64,000 nucleotides of DNA from Methanosarcina acetivorans C2A (GCF_000007345.1 NC_003552.1:62001-126000), one strand, 5' to 3'. Positions 16,801-25,507 are shown, counted from the first letter of the stretch. A program made the numbers and translations. The notes: generated from the letters alone by a model not told the origin.

Positions 16801-17369
16801 GCAGTTCCGTTTCCATCTACTGCGTTCACTGTGAGTGTGTGTGTACCCTCTACTGCAGAACTGTTAGTATATGAAGACGAATCTACAGATGAGTTTGTTT
16901 GAACATCAACACCATCAAGGGACCAAGTCATATCCGATGTCCGGCTCACAGTCGCGGTGAACGTTCTTGAATCTCCTACATTATCGCTGACACTTGACGA
17001 TGAAGGGTCGGATAAAGTGATCACAGGAGCTCCTTCTGTTCCGGTTACGTTCCAGGCTGCTATTTGCCCTACACCGTCTATGGAAGCTGTTATCTGGTAC
17101 GACCCCGACTGGATTTCGTGACTGAGAGTTGAAATATTGCTTGAATCAGTTGATCTTGTTGTGTCCGAACCATTTACAGTCCATATAACATCAGCGCTTT
17201 CGTTTAAAGGAATGGTGAAGTCTTGAGTATCTCCTACCGTTCCTGTAACTGTAGAATTCTGGTTGGGGTTGACATCTCCTGATATGGATGGAACTGCAGC
17301 CGCAGTCCCGCTGAATAGTAGCCCCAGCGCCAGAATTGCTGTGAAAATTTGTAGACTAGCTTTTTTCAT
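13866..17369 (-). CDS. Large S-layer-family surface protein, membrane anchored
   Basis: This 1,167-aa protein starts with a signal peptide (MKKASLQIFTAILALGLLF, cleavage after GTAAA). Residues ~30-300 contain three Ig/PKD-like domains rich in Ser and Asp. Two copies of the Methanosarcina S-layer duplication domain follow at about 305-560 and 580-850. They share WVQLEKDGDVVDDNFIASG, MAEKYFAGY and VHFGTVF or IHFGTVF. Two carboxypeptidase-regulatory-like beta-sandwiches (VGDTFDIEVTA..., VGDTITIEALK...) and a CARDB-like domain come next. A membrane helix (ILLYALIAIILLLGGGIAYM) and a short basic tail close the protein. It probably projects through or under the S-layer. It is longer than the lattice-forming S-layer protein, which has only the two duplication domains. 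Confidence 0.85.
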   Translation of the reverse strand: MKKASLQIFTAILALGLLFSGTAAAVPSISGDVNPNQNSTVTGTVGDTQDFTIPLNESADVIWTVNGSDTTRSTDSSNISTLSHEIQSGSYQITASIDGVGQIAAWNVTGTEGAPVITLSDPSSSSVSDNVGDSRTFTATVSRTSDMTWSLDGVDVQTNSSVDSSSYTNSSAVEGTHTLTVNAVDGNGTAAESKSWTWTVSSSSSSGDDEIDVEIDPSDDTIEMSEGESQTFYVNATDSPSYINVEWFVNNETEASKTEDGVTSSSYDFEPDTSGTYNIEAVVTDPDDNYDSVTKTWNVTVQSKYYLSGNRIWDEDLGLSTTYTWNAQSYSGFYYDLDSGESSEEMTITDIGRNIDEGDIEYITKPTETDFEYNDWGSYQIIGFMAEKYFAGYTDNTTVDDVDDVSLISDGVLSKILIDSDDKESAYTGDSFELEDGYALDIVEVDVNGEIVWVQLEKDGDVVDDNFIASGQDYVYKTEIGDAEDVPIIIIHFGTVFQSTEISAVYIQGIFQISDTYLELENGDSYGEMEVTSLSSDQIKMKNEDDISLDKGDTIDLMGKIQIQVADDNTLRFAPVLDTSEEGTYELRGTVYDEDEDNSLPTWTPYNFEGFYYNIDEGIGTEEMAIEELNDREIPDGKLVYTSTPQEVEFEHDEWGNFTVVGFMAEKYFAGYPDDTVDGQIDDVSLLSDNVLSKVLTDSDDKESMNSGSALVLEEGYSLNILEVDVNGEIVWVQLEKDGDVVDDNFIASGDDYIYETELGDAEDVPIIIVHFGTVFAGEETSAVFTQGIFQISDEYIEINNGDSFDEMEISSVSESGITMKNDDDIGLDDDETIDIMGDVKFKTADDSTLRFYPFVEVETGSDASRELSISVPDDIIVGDTFDIEVTAEDEPVEGVTVKVNTSTIGETDADGLVEYTAEEVGTFKITATKDDYTTANKNMEVNVEKEKMSLNVSPETVYVGDTITIEALKTIGGDPIEGANVSVDGDLIGETDSDGQITYTTEEVGKIKISASGEGFIDKSTEVNVKDYEAIFEFSNLVVDPIEVTAGKEATITIDAENTGNAAGEYDVELIVNDSSVDSQQISLDVGQSTTVTFEHIEEAPGSYTVEIEGQEATYTVKEKSSILLYALIAIILLLGGGIAYMFTKGGMDASALQAKMDELIRSVKK

Positions 17370-17586
17370 ATTTTACCTTCTGAACCTTGTGCGTAAATTT
17401 TAGTTGTCGTGAGAATATTGCAATTTGAATTATCTTACTTGAGTTAACCTTGTTCTATTTTTTTTCCTGAATTTGTGGACTTTTAGAAGTCGATTGTTTT
17501 TTATTTTATCTCTCGATTTGTAAAATTTTGTATTTTGCGAATTTTTGTATTAGGTGGTTAACTTTAATTTTTATCAGGATGGACGA

Positions 17587-18603
17587 TTAACTGTTTTCGG
17601 CTTTCAGCTGCAGGTATCCCCGCTGTTCTATATTTGTCAGCCTGAATTCCGGGGATTCGAGCGCAATACCGGTATCGTACTTTGTGCATTCTCCTATGAT
17701 AGTCAAGTTACATATATTTTGTACTTTTTTCAGCCGTCCCGGGTCAACTGTAAAAATGAGTTCGAAGTCTCCACCTGTGTAAAGGGCAAATTCCAGCAGT
17801 TCGTCAGGGTCCGAAGTAAAATCTTCGACTTCCGGGAGGATTGGAAGAGCTTCTTCCCGGATCCGGAAACCCACCTTACTCTGCCTGGCAAGGTCGTAGA
17901 GAGACATGGCAAGGCCGTCACTTGTATCCATCATGGATGTAACTGCCTCCGACTCCGCAAGTTTCCGGGCTTCCTTGGTGCGGGGAACGGGTTCAAAAAG
18001 AGCCTTCAGGACGTTTTCGCTGACTGACTTTTTTGATTGAATCGCTTCAAGGGCGGCTCCGGCTGATCCTGTATGTCCTGTGACACAGACAAGATCTCCG
18101 GGTTTTGCCCCTTTTCGCAGGAGAAGATGGCTTTTTTTAACTCTTCCGAGAGCTGTCCCTGTAATTGTTAGTTCTGCGTGAGTATCGAGGTCACCTCCGA
18201 TAACAGCAGTTTCGCAGAATTCGGCGCATGCCTGTATGCCTTTTGCAAGTTCTTCGATAAAAGCAATTTCAGTATCTGCAGGTATGCCTATTGCCATAAG
18301 GAGGCCTGTTGGCTCTGCACCCATGGCTGCGATATCGCTCAGGTTTACGGCTGCGGACATCCAGCCCATCTGCCAGGGGGTCATTTCCGGAGGAAAATCC
18401 GTAGTCCTGTGCAGCATATCGGTCGTGACAACCAGACAGTCTTCACCTTTCAGGTCAAGGACGGCACAGTCATCGGAACCGGCACCTACAAGGATTCCTT
18501 CCTGTCCTCTTTCCTTTCCTTCAGGGGTATTGAAAATCCCAGATAAGCGGGAGATTAGAGCGCGCTCTCCGATTGAATATACTTTTGTTTCTTTCATGGT
18601 CAT
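17587..18603 (-). CDS. thiL: Thiamine-monophosphate kinase
   Basis: This 338-aa member of the AIR-synthase/ThiL superfamily phosphorylates thiamine monophosphate to the diphosphate cofactor. Visible motifs are VGAGSDDCAVLDL (the acidic Mg-ATP site), TTDMLHRTTDFPPEMTPWQMG, AVNLSDIAAMGAEPTGLL, VIGGDLDTHAELTITGTALG and SMMDTSDGLAMSLYDLA. The end has GGDFELIFTV. The length is normal. There is no thiamine gene next to it in this window. The 217-bp gap to the S-layer-like gene suggests separate transcription. Confidence 0.9.
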   Translation of the reverse strand: MTMKETKVYSIGERALISRLSGIFNTPEGKERGQEGILVGAGSDDCAVLDLKGEDCLVVTTDMLHRTTDFPPEMTPWQMGWMSAAVNLSDIAAMGAEPTGLLMAIGIPADTEIAFIEELAKGIQACAEFCETAVIGGDLDTHAELTITGTALGRVKKSHLLLRKGAKPGDLVCVTGHTGSAGAALEAIQSKKSVSENVLKALFEPVPRTKEARKLAESEAVTSMMDTSDGLAMSLYDLARQSKVGFRIREEALPILPEVEDFTSDPDELLEFALYTGGDFELIFTVDPGRLKKVQNICNLTIIGECTKYDTGIALESPEFRLTNIEQRGYLQLKAENS

Positions 18604-19192
18604 TTTTTGGAAGCGATTACTTCTGCTTTCCTTTTTTTAGATACGTACCCTTCTCCGGGTTAAAATGGACTGAGTCTCTCTCCTTTATTTAACTTTTGTA
18701 ACCCCTGTGGTTACACAAAAGTTTGGTGGTGCACATACAGGATTTTTCGATCTATTGTCAGGAGTACAACAGGGAATATCCCCGGAGAAAATATGGGGGA
18801 ACTTTCCGGAATATCTGTACTTTCGAATACAGGCAATTGAATTCCAGGTAATGGGGTTTTACCAGGGGTTTAATCATTTTCTTTTATGCTTTGGCATGTA
18901 TAAGGCTTTTGTAAACTTCAAATTCATTTGAACCTAAAACATATTTTTTCTGTAAAAGTTTTGGTAAGATAACAATTAGTAAAAAGATAAATGGATGGCG
19001 CAATGAAAGAACGGGTGGACAGGATAAAAGAGTTAATGGACACTATCAGGTCCGGGTAAGTTTGCTTTATAGTCAGGTATCTATAAGGTTGTTTCATCTC
19101 AGGTTATAGTCAGATTAGTTTTGTATTCAGGCATCAGTAAGGTCGTTTTATAGTCAGGTTGCAGTAAGGTTGATTGCAGGCGCCAGATAATC
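18604..19192. other. Intergenic region with degenerate repeats
   Basis: Almost 600 bp between thiL and nrdG. The right part has imperfect repeats of TATAGTCAGG...AAGGTTG around 19065-19175. A very short open frame sits at 18991-19059. Nothing else was recognised. Confidence 0.4.
18991..19059 (+). CDS. Possible 22-aa small ORF or gene remnant
   Basis: ATG at 18991 opens a 22-codon frame, MDGAMKERVDRIKELMDTIR plus SG, ending at TAA. It reads like an amphipathic helix at the start of a normal protein, so it could be the remains of a truncated gene. AAAAAGATAA precedes it, but there is no clear ribosome site. Support is weak. Confidence 0.15.
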   Translation: MDGAMKERVDRIKELMDTIRSG

Positions 19193-19987
19193 TCAGATAA
19201 TTTCTTCCCCTTCTTCTCTTGTCCTTATCCTTACTTTTTCCAGGAATCCTTTTGCTATTTTTCCAAGTTCAAGAAGTTTTTCTCTCTCCAGAACCCTGTT
19301 TTTCCTGAGTTTCTCCTCCAGGCTGTGTTCCGGAATTCCTTGCTGCAGCACATATGTGACCTCTTTATTTTTGACGTGCTCCGAAATCCAGACTGCTATC
19401 CGGGAAATTTCCTTTTCGTTTCCGATGAAGTCCCTGATTACCGTTGTCCGGAGTTCCAGTTCAAGGTCGCTAGTATCTGCTGTCTCGATGGTTTTTGCAA
19501 CGGCTGCAGCGATCTCTTCCGGATTCCTTTTGACAGCAACGCTTGCCCCTTTGTATTCAACCCAACCTGAAACTTTTCCGTAAAGCTCCGGGTCGTCAAG
19601 AGGGGCTTTTACGTCGATAAAGAACTTATCAACCAGTTTTCGCTCGACCAGTTCGGCTGCTCTTTCGGGGTAACAACCGTTTGTATGGACCCCTACCGCA
19701 AGCCCGAGAATTTTTGCAAACTCTGCAAGGGGAATTATAGCTTCCTGCATAAGGGGTTCTCCTCCTGAAAAAACAACTGCACTTACAAAAGGTTTCGATA
19801 TTTTGATCTGCTCTTTCAGAAAATCAAGTTCTACCAGACCCGCTCCTTCAAGATAGGGATAGTTCTGGCAGTAAGGGCAGCGGAGGGGGCATCCCCTAAA
19901 AAAGATTGTGACCGCAGATTTTCCTGTCCAGTCAAGGGTTGAAAGCGGGACAGTGCCTGCGTAGTTTACCTTCATAGAAGTTACCAT
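19193..19987 (-). CDS. nrdG: Anaerobic ribonucleotide reductase activating protein (radical SAM)
   Basis: This 264-aa radical-SAM enzyme generates the glycyl radical on NrdD. The cluster motif is FFRGCPLRCPYCQNYPYL (CxxxCxxC, residues ~30-45), and the SAM-binding region includes VVFSGGEPLMQ. The protein belongs to the archaeal NrdG group, which is longer than the ~155-aa bacterial form. It lies 32 bp downstream of nrdD on the same strand, so the two are an operon. An in-frame ATG four codons later (MKVNYAGTVPLST) may be the real start. Confidence 0.9.
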   Translation of the reverse strand: MVTSMKVNYAGTVPLSTLDWTGKSAVTIFFRGCPLRCPYCQNYPYLEGAGLVELDFLKEQIKISKPFVSAVVFSGGEPLMQEAIIPLAEFAKILGLAVGVHTNGCYPERAAELVERKLVDKFFIDVKAPLDDPELYGKVSGWVEYKGASVAVKRNPEEIAAAVAKTIETADTSDLELELRTTVIRDFIGNEKEISRIAVWISEHVKNKEVTYVLQQGIPEHSLEEKLRKNRVLEREKLLELGKIAKGFLEKVRIRTREEGEEII

Positions 19988-20019
19988 TTTCAGTTTAAAT
20001 AAAAAAGGCTAAGGAACTC

Positions 20020-22404
20020 TTATCTGAGTTCCCTTGTACCGTAGCGCTTCCTGTCCTTGAGTTCCTGGCGCTTACCCCTGTTCCAGCCTTCCACGGACTG
20101 GAGGTACCCTGTGATCCTTGAAAGGTGCTGTACATGTTCGGACCCGCATTTCGGGCATTTGTCCAGCAGGCCGGCGGCTACGTATCCCTCGTCGATGCAT
20201 ACGGTCATGTCCCTGGTGAAGGCAAAGTAGCCTGTCTGGGTGTTCTTTGCTATATGCATGGCAAGTTCTTGAAGGCCTTCAGGGTCCGGTTTTCCTTCCC
20301 CAAGCCAGATATGCATGATATTTCCTCCGTCTACGATCGGGAAGAAAGTGTGTTCATACTTTATCCTTTCAGGAAGAGACACGTCTGCGCCTGGCGGGAT
20401 GTGAGTCCCGTTGGTATAGTAAATGGGCAGGTCATGGGTCTCATTGATCTCTTTCTTTGCACTTTTCAGGTCCCCTTTAATTGTGAATTCGGCTTTTTCG
20501 GCATATTCCCAGTGCAGGAGATCTGAGACTGCAAAGCGCTGGGCTGTAGTTTCTGCAGGCGTCCTTGCAAGGGCAATCTCCATGTCGTTTTCCTTTGAGA
20601 GCTTCTGAGCATGCATTTTCATCTCAAACATTGCTCTGATGGCAAGCTTATATGCAACAGGAGATTCGTGGATCTGGTAGCCGGTGTGGTACTGGACCAT
20701 CTCATTGATCCCTACGACCCCTATGGTATACACAAGGCTTTCGAAGTCCACAGCCATTGATCCTTTTTCTCCGGTGTTCGGGTCCTTGGGACACTGGGAT
20801 GCAAAGGGGATCCTGTTTTTCTTGATCAGGCTGTTCATCCATCTTCGCTTGATCTTGAAAACTTCCACACACCTGTTCATCAGGGTCTTGAGTTCGGTGA
20901 AAAGTTTCTCATCATCGTATTCAGCCCTGTACGCAGCTCTCGGGCAGTTCAGGGACAGAACCATCCACGAACCCATAGAGAAGTGTTTTCCATCTTTGAA
21001 ATGCAGCTTGTCATCGAATTCTTTATCATCGGTAGGGTTTGCAGAGAACTGGTAGGCACAGCACTGGTAGCATGAAATTCCTTCACCTGCACCCCTGTAT
21101 TCGGGAAGCTGGTTGTCAAAGTAGGGAGTTCCGAATTTGGCAGCCAGTTCAAAGGTCAACCTGTATAGTTCTTTGTAAGTCGGAATTTCGGGGTGAGCCT
21201 CGTTAAAGCTCTCGTCTTCTTGCATGAAGTCGGGTTCGAGAGAGATTTCGGGCTTTGGGAAGCTAAAAGGTTTACCCCAGGCGTCTCCTTCAAGCATGAC
21301 GTCCATAAGGGCCTTAAACCCAAGACGGACCTCTTTTTCGAATTCTCCGTAGGTTCTGAGAGGGGCATGTTTTCCGTCCCAGACTTTGCCCATAGCAACA
21401 ACCGGAATGTTTTTCCAGAGCTTCGGGACCCCCGGGGAAAGCTGCACTGAGGAAAAGACAGTCTGTCCGCCTCTTGCACACATCATCTGCATCATTTCAT
21501 AGACGAACATCTGCATGAGCTGCTTTATTTCGACCTCGGACTTGCCTTCAAGATAGGGCGCAATAAAGGTCAGGAAGTTATAAAAGCCCTGCCCGCCTGC
21601 GAAATTGGTCTGGGCAGAACCCATTGCCTTTACTGCATGCAGGAAAGCTACTTCGGCATTTTTTGCAGGTTTTGCAACGCTTGATTGGGTTCCTACGCCG
21701 TCAGGCATGAGCCCGTAATAAAAGAAGTAGCGAAGGTCCCAGTCCTGGCAAAAAGGCCTTGTGCCCATGTATTCGAGGTCATGGATATGAAAGTCCCCGT
21801 TCAGGTGCAGGTCTGCAAGTTCTTTTGGCATCAGGAGGAGATTTTGCTCTTTGGACATTTTGTCGGCTTTTCTTTTGTGGGAGGTCTCGGCATTGTTTAG
21901 CTGGTTTGCATTATCGTTTGCCCCAAAGCCGTATCCGGAGTCGATTTCGTAAGCATCATAAACAGATGCCCCGACTCTTGTCATTATGTTTCTCCATTCC
22001 ACGCGCCCTCTGTCAAGAAGGATATTGTTTACTATTTCCCGGATAAGGGGGCCTGAAAGAAACTTGATGTTCATCTTTCGGATGATTTTTTCCGCTTCTT
22101 TTGCAATATCAACGGCTTCCTCTTTTGTGATTGCAGGTTTGGCGTAAAATATTTCGCTCAGTTTTGTTTCTTTCAGAAGCTGGTTCACAATGATGTTCCG
22201 GTCCCAGTTAAGCATGAAACCGTCTGTTGTCCTTACCTTGGGGAGAGCGGAGACAGACAATCCGTCAAGTGTCTTTTGCACGGGCTGATTGTCGGATAAC
22301 TGGTCATTTTTAGGAAGGGGAGAGATTGAGAGTCTGTCAAGTGTTTTTTTCCCTGACTGGTTCTCAGATAATTCGTCATCGTGTAAGAGAATATCGCCTG
22401 TCAT
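20020..22404 (-). CDS. nrdD: Anaerobic (class III) ribonucleoside-triphosphate reductase
   Basis: This 794-aa glycyl-radical enzyme reduces ribonucleotides for DNA synthesis without oxygen. After an unusual N-terminal extension (residues 1-56) comes a degenerate ATP-cone-like region (TDGFMLNWDRNIIVNQLL). The barrel follows with motifs such as FHIHDLEYMGTRPFCQDWDL, ARGGQTVFSSVQLSPGVP and GISCYQCCAYQFSANP. The C-terminus has a zinc CPKCG, the glycyl-radical loop RITGYLQSVEGW and a basic tail. The extension contains an imperfect 24-residue duplication (LSENQSGKKTLDRLS / LSDNQPVQKTLDGLS). A glutaredoxin gene precedes it and nrdG follows. Confidence 0.93.
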   Translation of the reverse strand: MTGDILLHDDELSENQSGKKTLDRLSISPLPKNDQLSDNQPVQKTLDGLSVSALPKVRTTDGFMLNWDRNIIVNQLLKETKLSEIFYAKPAITKEEAVDIAKEAEKIIRKMNIKFLSGPLIREIVNNILLDRGRVEWRNIMTRVGASVYDAYEIDSGYGFGANDNANQLNNAETSHKRKADKMSKEQNLLLMPKELADLHLNGDFHIHDLEYMGTRPFCQDWDLRYFFYYGLMPDGVGTQSSVAKPAKNAEVAFLHAVKAMGSAQTNFAGGQGFYNFLTFIAPYLEGKSEVEIKQLMQMFVYEMMQMMCARGGQTVFSSVQLSPGVPKLWKNIPVVAMGKVWDGKHAPLRTYGEFEKEVRLGFKALMDVMLEGDAWGKPFSFPKPEISLEPDFMQEDESFNEAHPEIPTYKELYRLTFELAAKFGTPYFDNQLPEYRGAGEGISCYQCCAYQFSANPTDDKEFDDKLHFKDGKHFSMGSWMVLSLNCPRAAYRAEYDDEKLFTELKTLMNRCVEVFKIKRRWMNSLIKKNRIPFASQCPKDPNTGEKGSMAVDFESLVYTIGVVGINEMVQYHTGYQIHESPVAYKLAIRAMFEMKMHAQKLSKENDMEIALARTPAETTAQRFAVSDLLHWEYAEKAEFTIKGDLKSAKKEINETHDLPIYYTNGTHIPPGADVSLPERIKYEHTFFPIVDGGNIMHIWLGEGKPDPEGLQELAMHIAKNTQTGYFAFTRDMTVCIDEGYVAAGLLDKCPKCGSEHVQHLSRITGYLQSVEGWNRGKRQELKDRKRYGTRELR

Positions 22405-22491
22405 TTTCTCATCTTCAGTAGTTATTTTAAGGAAGTTGTTTTAAGGAGGTTAAGTACGTTGTTTAGTCGTTTTTAAGTTTAGCGGGTTTTG

Positions 22492-22743
22492 TCACAGAAT
22501 TCCCCGGAGTTTTTCCGGATTAACTTCTTCCCCGCGGAAGATTTCGTCGTGTGTCAGGAATTCGCTATTGATCTGTAATACAGGCGCTGTCACTGTGAAG
22601 ACTCCGTTGAAACGTAGTTCGGTCAGAGCTTCCGGGGTGGACATATCTGCTACTTCGAAGGGTACTGAATTTGCTTCAAGATATTTTTTTAATTTGTTGC
22701 ACTTCGGGCAACGTTCAGTTGTATAGACGATTATTTTTGCCAT
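22492..22743 (-). CDS. Glutaredoxin-like protein, likely NrdD-associated
   Basis: An 83-aa glutaredoxin/thioredoxin-fold protein with the redox pair CPKC in VYTTERCPKCNKLKKYLEAN (residues ~11-15). The expected cis-Pro segment TAPVLQINSEFLTHDE replaces the usual TVPqvfi. It stands 87 bp upstream of nrdD on the same strand. It probably supplies electrons to, or keeps the thiols of, the reductase system, as NrdH does elsewhere. The upstream TACATG repeats lie in its promoter region. Confidence 0.85.
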   Translation of the reverse strand: MAKIIVYTTERCPKCNKLKKYLEANSVPFEVADMSTPEALTELRFNGVFTVTAPVLQINSEFLTHDEIFRGEEVNPEKLRGIL

Positions 22744-22771
22744 GCTTGCGCCCCTCTGATTTATGGTACAG

Positions 22772-22810
22772 TTTTTTTACATGTTTTTTACATGCCTTTT
22801 ACATGTTTCG
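22772..22810. repeat. Tandem TTTTTTACATG array (three units)
   Basis: Three units of TTTTTTACATG or CCTTTTACATG lie just upstream of the glutaredoxin gene. They are the reverse complement of the array at 13665-13715. Confidence 0.65.
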
Positions 22811-22839
22811 TTTTTTGTCACTACATTCTTGTTTTATTT

Positions 22840-23035
22840 CCATTGTGGGGAGGGTGAGTGTGCCGGCGCAGAGCGCATCACAGCAACAAAACAAACCCCC
22901 ACATGGGTACCATTCCTTAGCCAACCCGATTTATTCTATAATAATTTTCCCAGACTCGTCAGCAACATCGGAACAGGGCATGTGGTTCCCAAAGACTGCC
23001 CCTCTAGATATCATTTTTCACTCTACTGAGTGAAG
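22840..23035. other. GC-rich intergenic block, unexplained
   Basis: This ~195-bp stretch is markedly richer in GC than the surrounding DNA. It contains runs such as GTGCCGGCGCAGAGCGC. Both strands have short open frames but none with a start, ribosome site and plausible composition. It could be a structured RNA, a decayed gene or a fragment of a mobile element. Confidence 0.3.
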
Positions 23036-23483
23036 GTTATCTTAATTTCCAGGTAATTATTCTAAATGCTCGATCTTACTTATAATGGTTTTTAACCTCA
23101 GGTTTGAATACAAAAGATCCTTTGTTTTGTATACAATATCCACTTTCAACACTCTTACTTTGTATACAAAGAACTTCCTTTGTTATCAGATCTGATAACA
23201 ATCTTAATGGCTTCTGTTTTTAAAATAATGTCTGATTTGTGAGAATATTTTCAAATACATGAGACTTTATCTTGTATGGAAGGCACTTTAACAAATACAG
23301 GTACAGTTATTATATATATGGCTCTATTCCTTGAAAACATTATAATATATTAGGGAGAGAAACCCTCCCAGTTTCAAGGGAAAGGCTGAGAATTTGGCCT
23401 TCGTTTCTGCCTCCTTTGCCTTTCAAGCTTTTAAGCCTTTCATTTTAAAAGAGGGAAAAAAATATGAAAAAAGCATTATATCA

Positions 23484-24197
23484 TTGATCTCTCATACCTC
23501 TGTCAAGTGCAAAGAGAGGTGTCACACCATAGAGAGACTATTATCTTCCGGTTGTAAACCACTTGATGAGCTCCTGGGAGGAGGTTTCGAGCGAGGGATT
23601 GTAACTCAGGTCTTCGGAGCCGCAGGGACCGGAAAAACAAATATCTGCATTCAGCTTGCAGTGGAATGTGTAAAGCAGGGGCAAAAAGTCATTTTCATCG
23701 ATACTGAAGGGCTTTCTCCTGTTCGTTTCAAGCAGATTGCAGGGGAAAATGCAAAGGAAATAGCTGGGAGCATAATTATCTACGAACCTCTGAGTTTTGA
23801 AGAGCAGTATTCAGCCGTAAGAGAGGTGGAAAGGATAGCAGGTGAGAACGTAGGACTTGTGATTCTGGATTCTGCCACCTCATACTACAGGTTTGAACTC
23901 GAAGATGAGGATACCGGCATAAAAAGCCGCAGAGAGCTTGCTAACCAGATAGGGTTCTTACATGCCCTTGCGCGCAAATACGGCTTTGCCGCAGTTATAA
24001 CAAATCAGGTCTATTCTGATGTCGTTGGAGGGGGGGTGCGCCCACTGGGGGGCAGTTCCCTGGAACATATCTCAAAAACAATCCTCAGGCTCGAAAAAAC
24101 AGGTGAAGGGAAAAGGCGCGCTGTCCTTTACAAACACCGATCCCGTCCTGAAGGCTCAAGTGCGGAATTTACAATTACAGCAGAAGGAATTCGTTAA
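23484..24197 (+). CDS. radB: RadB recombinase paralogue
   Basis: A RecA/RadA-fold ATPase without the RadA N-terminal DNA-binding domain. Motifs are Walker A VFGAAGTGKTN, KVIFIDTEGLSPVRF, Walker B GLVILDSATSYYRF, and AAVITNQVYSDVVGGGVRPL. RadB modulates RadA-mediated recombination in euryarchaea. The start is uncertain. The frame is open from TTG at 23394, but homology begins at HTIERLLSSGCKPLDELLGG. I chose the TTG at 23484 (237 aa), which gives the normal family length; no ATG is available and no clear ribosome site precedes it. A hairpin with a T-run follows the gene. Confidence 0.85.
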   Translation: MISHTSVKCKERCHTIERLLSSGCKPLDELLGGGFERGIVTQVFGAAGTGKTNICIQLAVECVKQGQKVIFIDTEGLSPVRFKQIAGENAKEIAGSIIIYEPLSFEEQYSAVREVERIAGENVGLVILDSATSYYRFELEDEDTGIKSRRELANQIGFLHALARKYGFAAVITNQVYSDVVGGGVRPLGGSSLEHISKTILRLEKTGEGKRRAVLYKHRSRPEGSSAEFTITAEGIR

Positions 24198-24246
24198 ATC
24201 GGGAAACATGCTGAGATAAATTTAGTAAAAAAAATTTTGTTTTGCA

Positions 24247-24330
24247 GGAAGTATTTCAGAAAAGGAAAAAAGTAAGATTCTCGGCTATCTCATTTAATGG
24301 AAGTATTTCAGAAAAGGAAAAAAGTAGGGT
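24247..24330. repeat. 28-bp direct repeat downstream of radB
   Basis: GGAAGTATTTCAGAAAAGGA followed by AAAAAGTA occurs at 24247-24274 and again at 24299-24326, offset 52 bp. It lies between the convergent radB and inositol-phosphate synthase genes. Confidence 0.75.
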
Positions 24331-24352
24331 TCCCGAATATTTCCGGGATTTT
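24331..24352 (+). terminator. Hairpin plus TTTT after radB
   Basis: TCCCG pairs with CGGGA across an 8-nt loop, followed by TTTTCT. The stem is short, so support is moderate. Confidence 0.4.
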
Positions 24353-24406
24353 CTGGGTTAAACTGCTTTTTGAAACTTTTCTCTCGGGAATATTTTGTTT
24401 TTTGCT

Positions 24407-25507
24407 TTAACGTTCCCGGGTGCCAGCTATAAACTCTTCAGTCCTGCAATATGCCACATCATCAGGATACTGGATAGCCGGATGTTTCATGAAGTAGGAA
24501 GCTGGAGAATACAGAACTCCTCCTATTCCACGGTCAAGAGCAAGCTTGCAGCAGCGAATGGCATCAATAACTACTCCCCCGGAGTTAGGGGAATCTTCTA
24601 CCGAAAGCCTCATTTCAAGGTTCATGGGCACATCCCCAAAGAGTTTGCCTTCCATTCTAAGGAAGCAGACCTTGTTGTCTTTCTGCCAGGCAACATAGTC
24701 ACTCGGTCCGATGTGGATATTTTCATCTGCAAGCTTATGCGAGAGCACGGACTGGACGGCTTCGGTCTTGGATTCACGCTTTGAGGCAAGCCTGTTCCTG
24801 TTGAGCATATTGAGGAAATCGGTGTTTCCGCCCGTGTTCAGCTGGTATGTCCTTTCGAGTTTTACACCGCGTTTTTCAAAAAGGTCTGCAAGGACTCTGT
24901 GAGTGATTGTTGCTCCAAGCTGGGCTTTGATATCATCACCTATAATTGGAATATTCTTTTCTTCAAACCGTTTTGCCCATTCAGGATTGCTTGCAATGAA
25001 AACAGGCATGTTGTTGATTAAAGCCACCCCGGCTTCAAGGGCGCATTCGGCATAGAAACGGACAGCTTCTTCAGACCCCACAGGGAGGTAATTAAGAAGC
25101 ATTTCGGCGCCCGAATTCCTCAGTTCTTTCACAATATCGGCTTTTGTGGCTTCAGGCTCTTTGCTGACAACAAATGTGTAATTTTCTCCATAATTCTTCA
25201 TGTGGTCAGAGACCCCATCAAGAACTCTTCCCATCTTAACCTTCACGCCTGTGAGGGGGATATCAGGACAAAAAACCGCAGTGCAGTTTGGAGGAGCAAA
25301 AATAGCTTCGGATACATCTTTCCCCACCTTCCTGGCATCAATATCGAAGGCAGCAACAACTTTGATATCTCCGGGCCTGTATCCCCCAATGTCCCTGTGC
25401 ATAAGTCCTATGGGATCTTTATCATCGGTTTTATAGTACTCGATGCCCTGTATCAAAGAGCTTGCACAGTTCCCGATTCCTGCGATTGCTATTTTTATTT
25501 TTGTCAT
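24407..25507 (-). CDS. ino1: Myo-inositol-1-phosphate synthase
   Basis: This 366-aa NAD-dependent enzyme converts glucose-6-phosphate to inositol-1-phosphate, the head group of archaetidylinositol lipids. It starts with the Rossmann motif [20 protein letters not shown]. The family signatures [24 protein letters not shown] and [12 protein letters not shown], and the tail [20 protein letters not shown], are all present. The length matches archaeal and actinobacterial members. It converges on radB and stands alone. Confidence 0.93.
   Translation of the reverse strand: MTKIKIAIAGIGNCASSLIQGIEYYKTDDKDPIGLMHRDIGGYRPGDIKVVAAFDIDARKVGKDVSEAIFAPPNCTAVFCPDIPLTGVKVKMGRVLDGVSDHMKNYGENYTFVVSKEPEATKADIVKELRNSGAEMLLNYLPVGSEEAVRFYAECALEAGVALINNMPVFIASNPEWAKRFEEKNIPIIGDDIKAQLGATITHRVLADLFEKRGVKLERTYQLNTGGNTDFLNMLNRNRLASKRESKTEAVQSVLSHKLADENIHIGPSDYVAWQKDNKVCFLRMEGKLFGDVPMNLEMRLSVEDSPNSGGVVIDAIRCCKLALDRGIGGVLYSPASYFMKHPAIQYPDDVAYCRTEEFIAGTRER

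Larger units (their letters stand above)
22744..23483. other. Intergenic region with repeats and an odd GC-rich block
   Basis: It holds the TACATG repeats (22772-22810), a GC-rich unexplained block (22840-23035), and an AT-rich segment with TTATATATATGG near 23310-23322 that could be the radB promoter. GGGAG and CTCCC near 23352-23371 can form a small hairpin. Confidence 0.45.

Noticed and set aside
23345-23400. TPP-riboswitch-like GGCTGAGAAT before radB
   Set aside because: Only the CTGAGA box is similar. The second conserved block (ACCTGATC type) and the pairing scheme are absent, and radB is not a thiamine gene.
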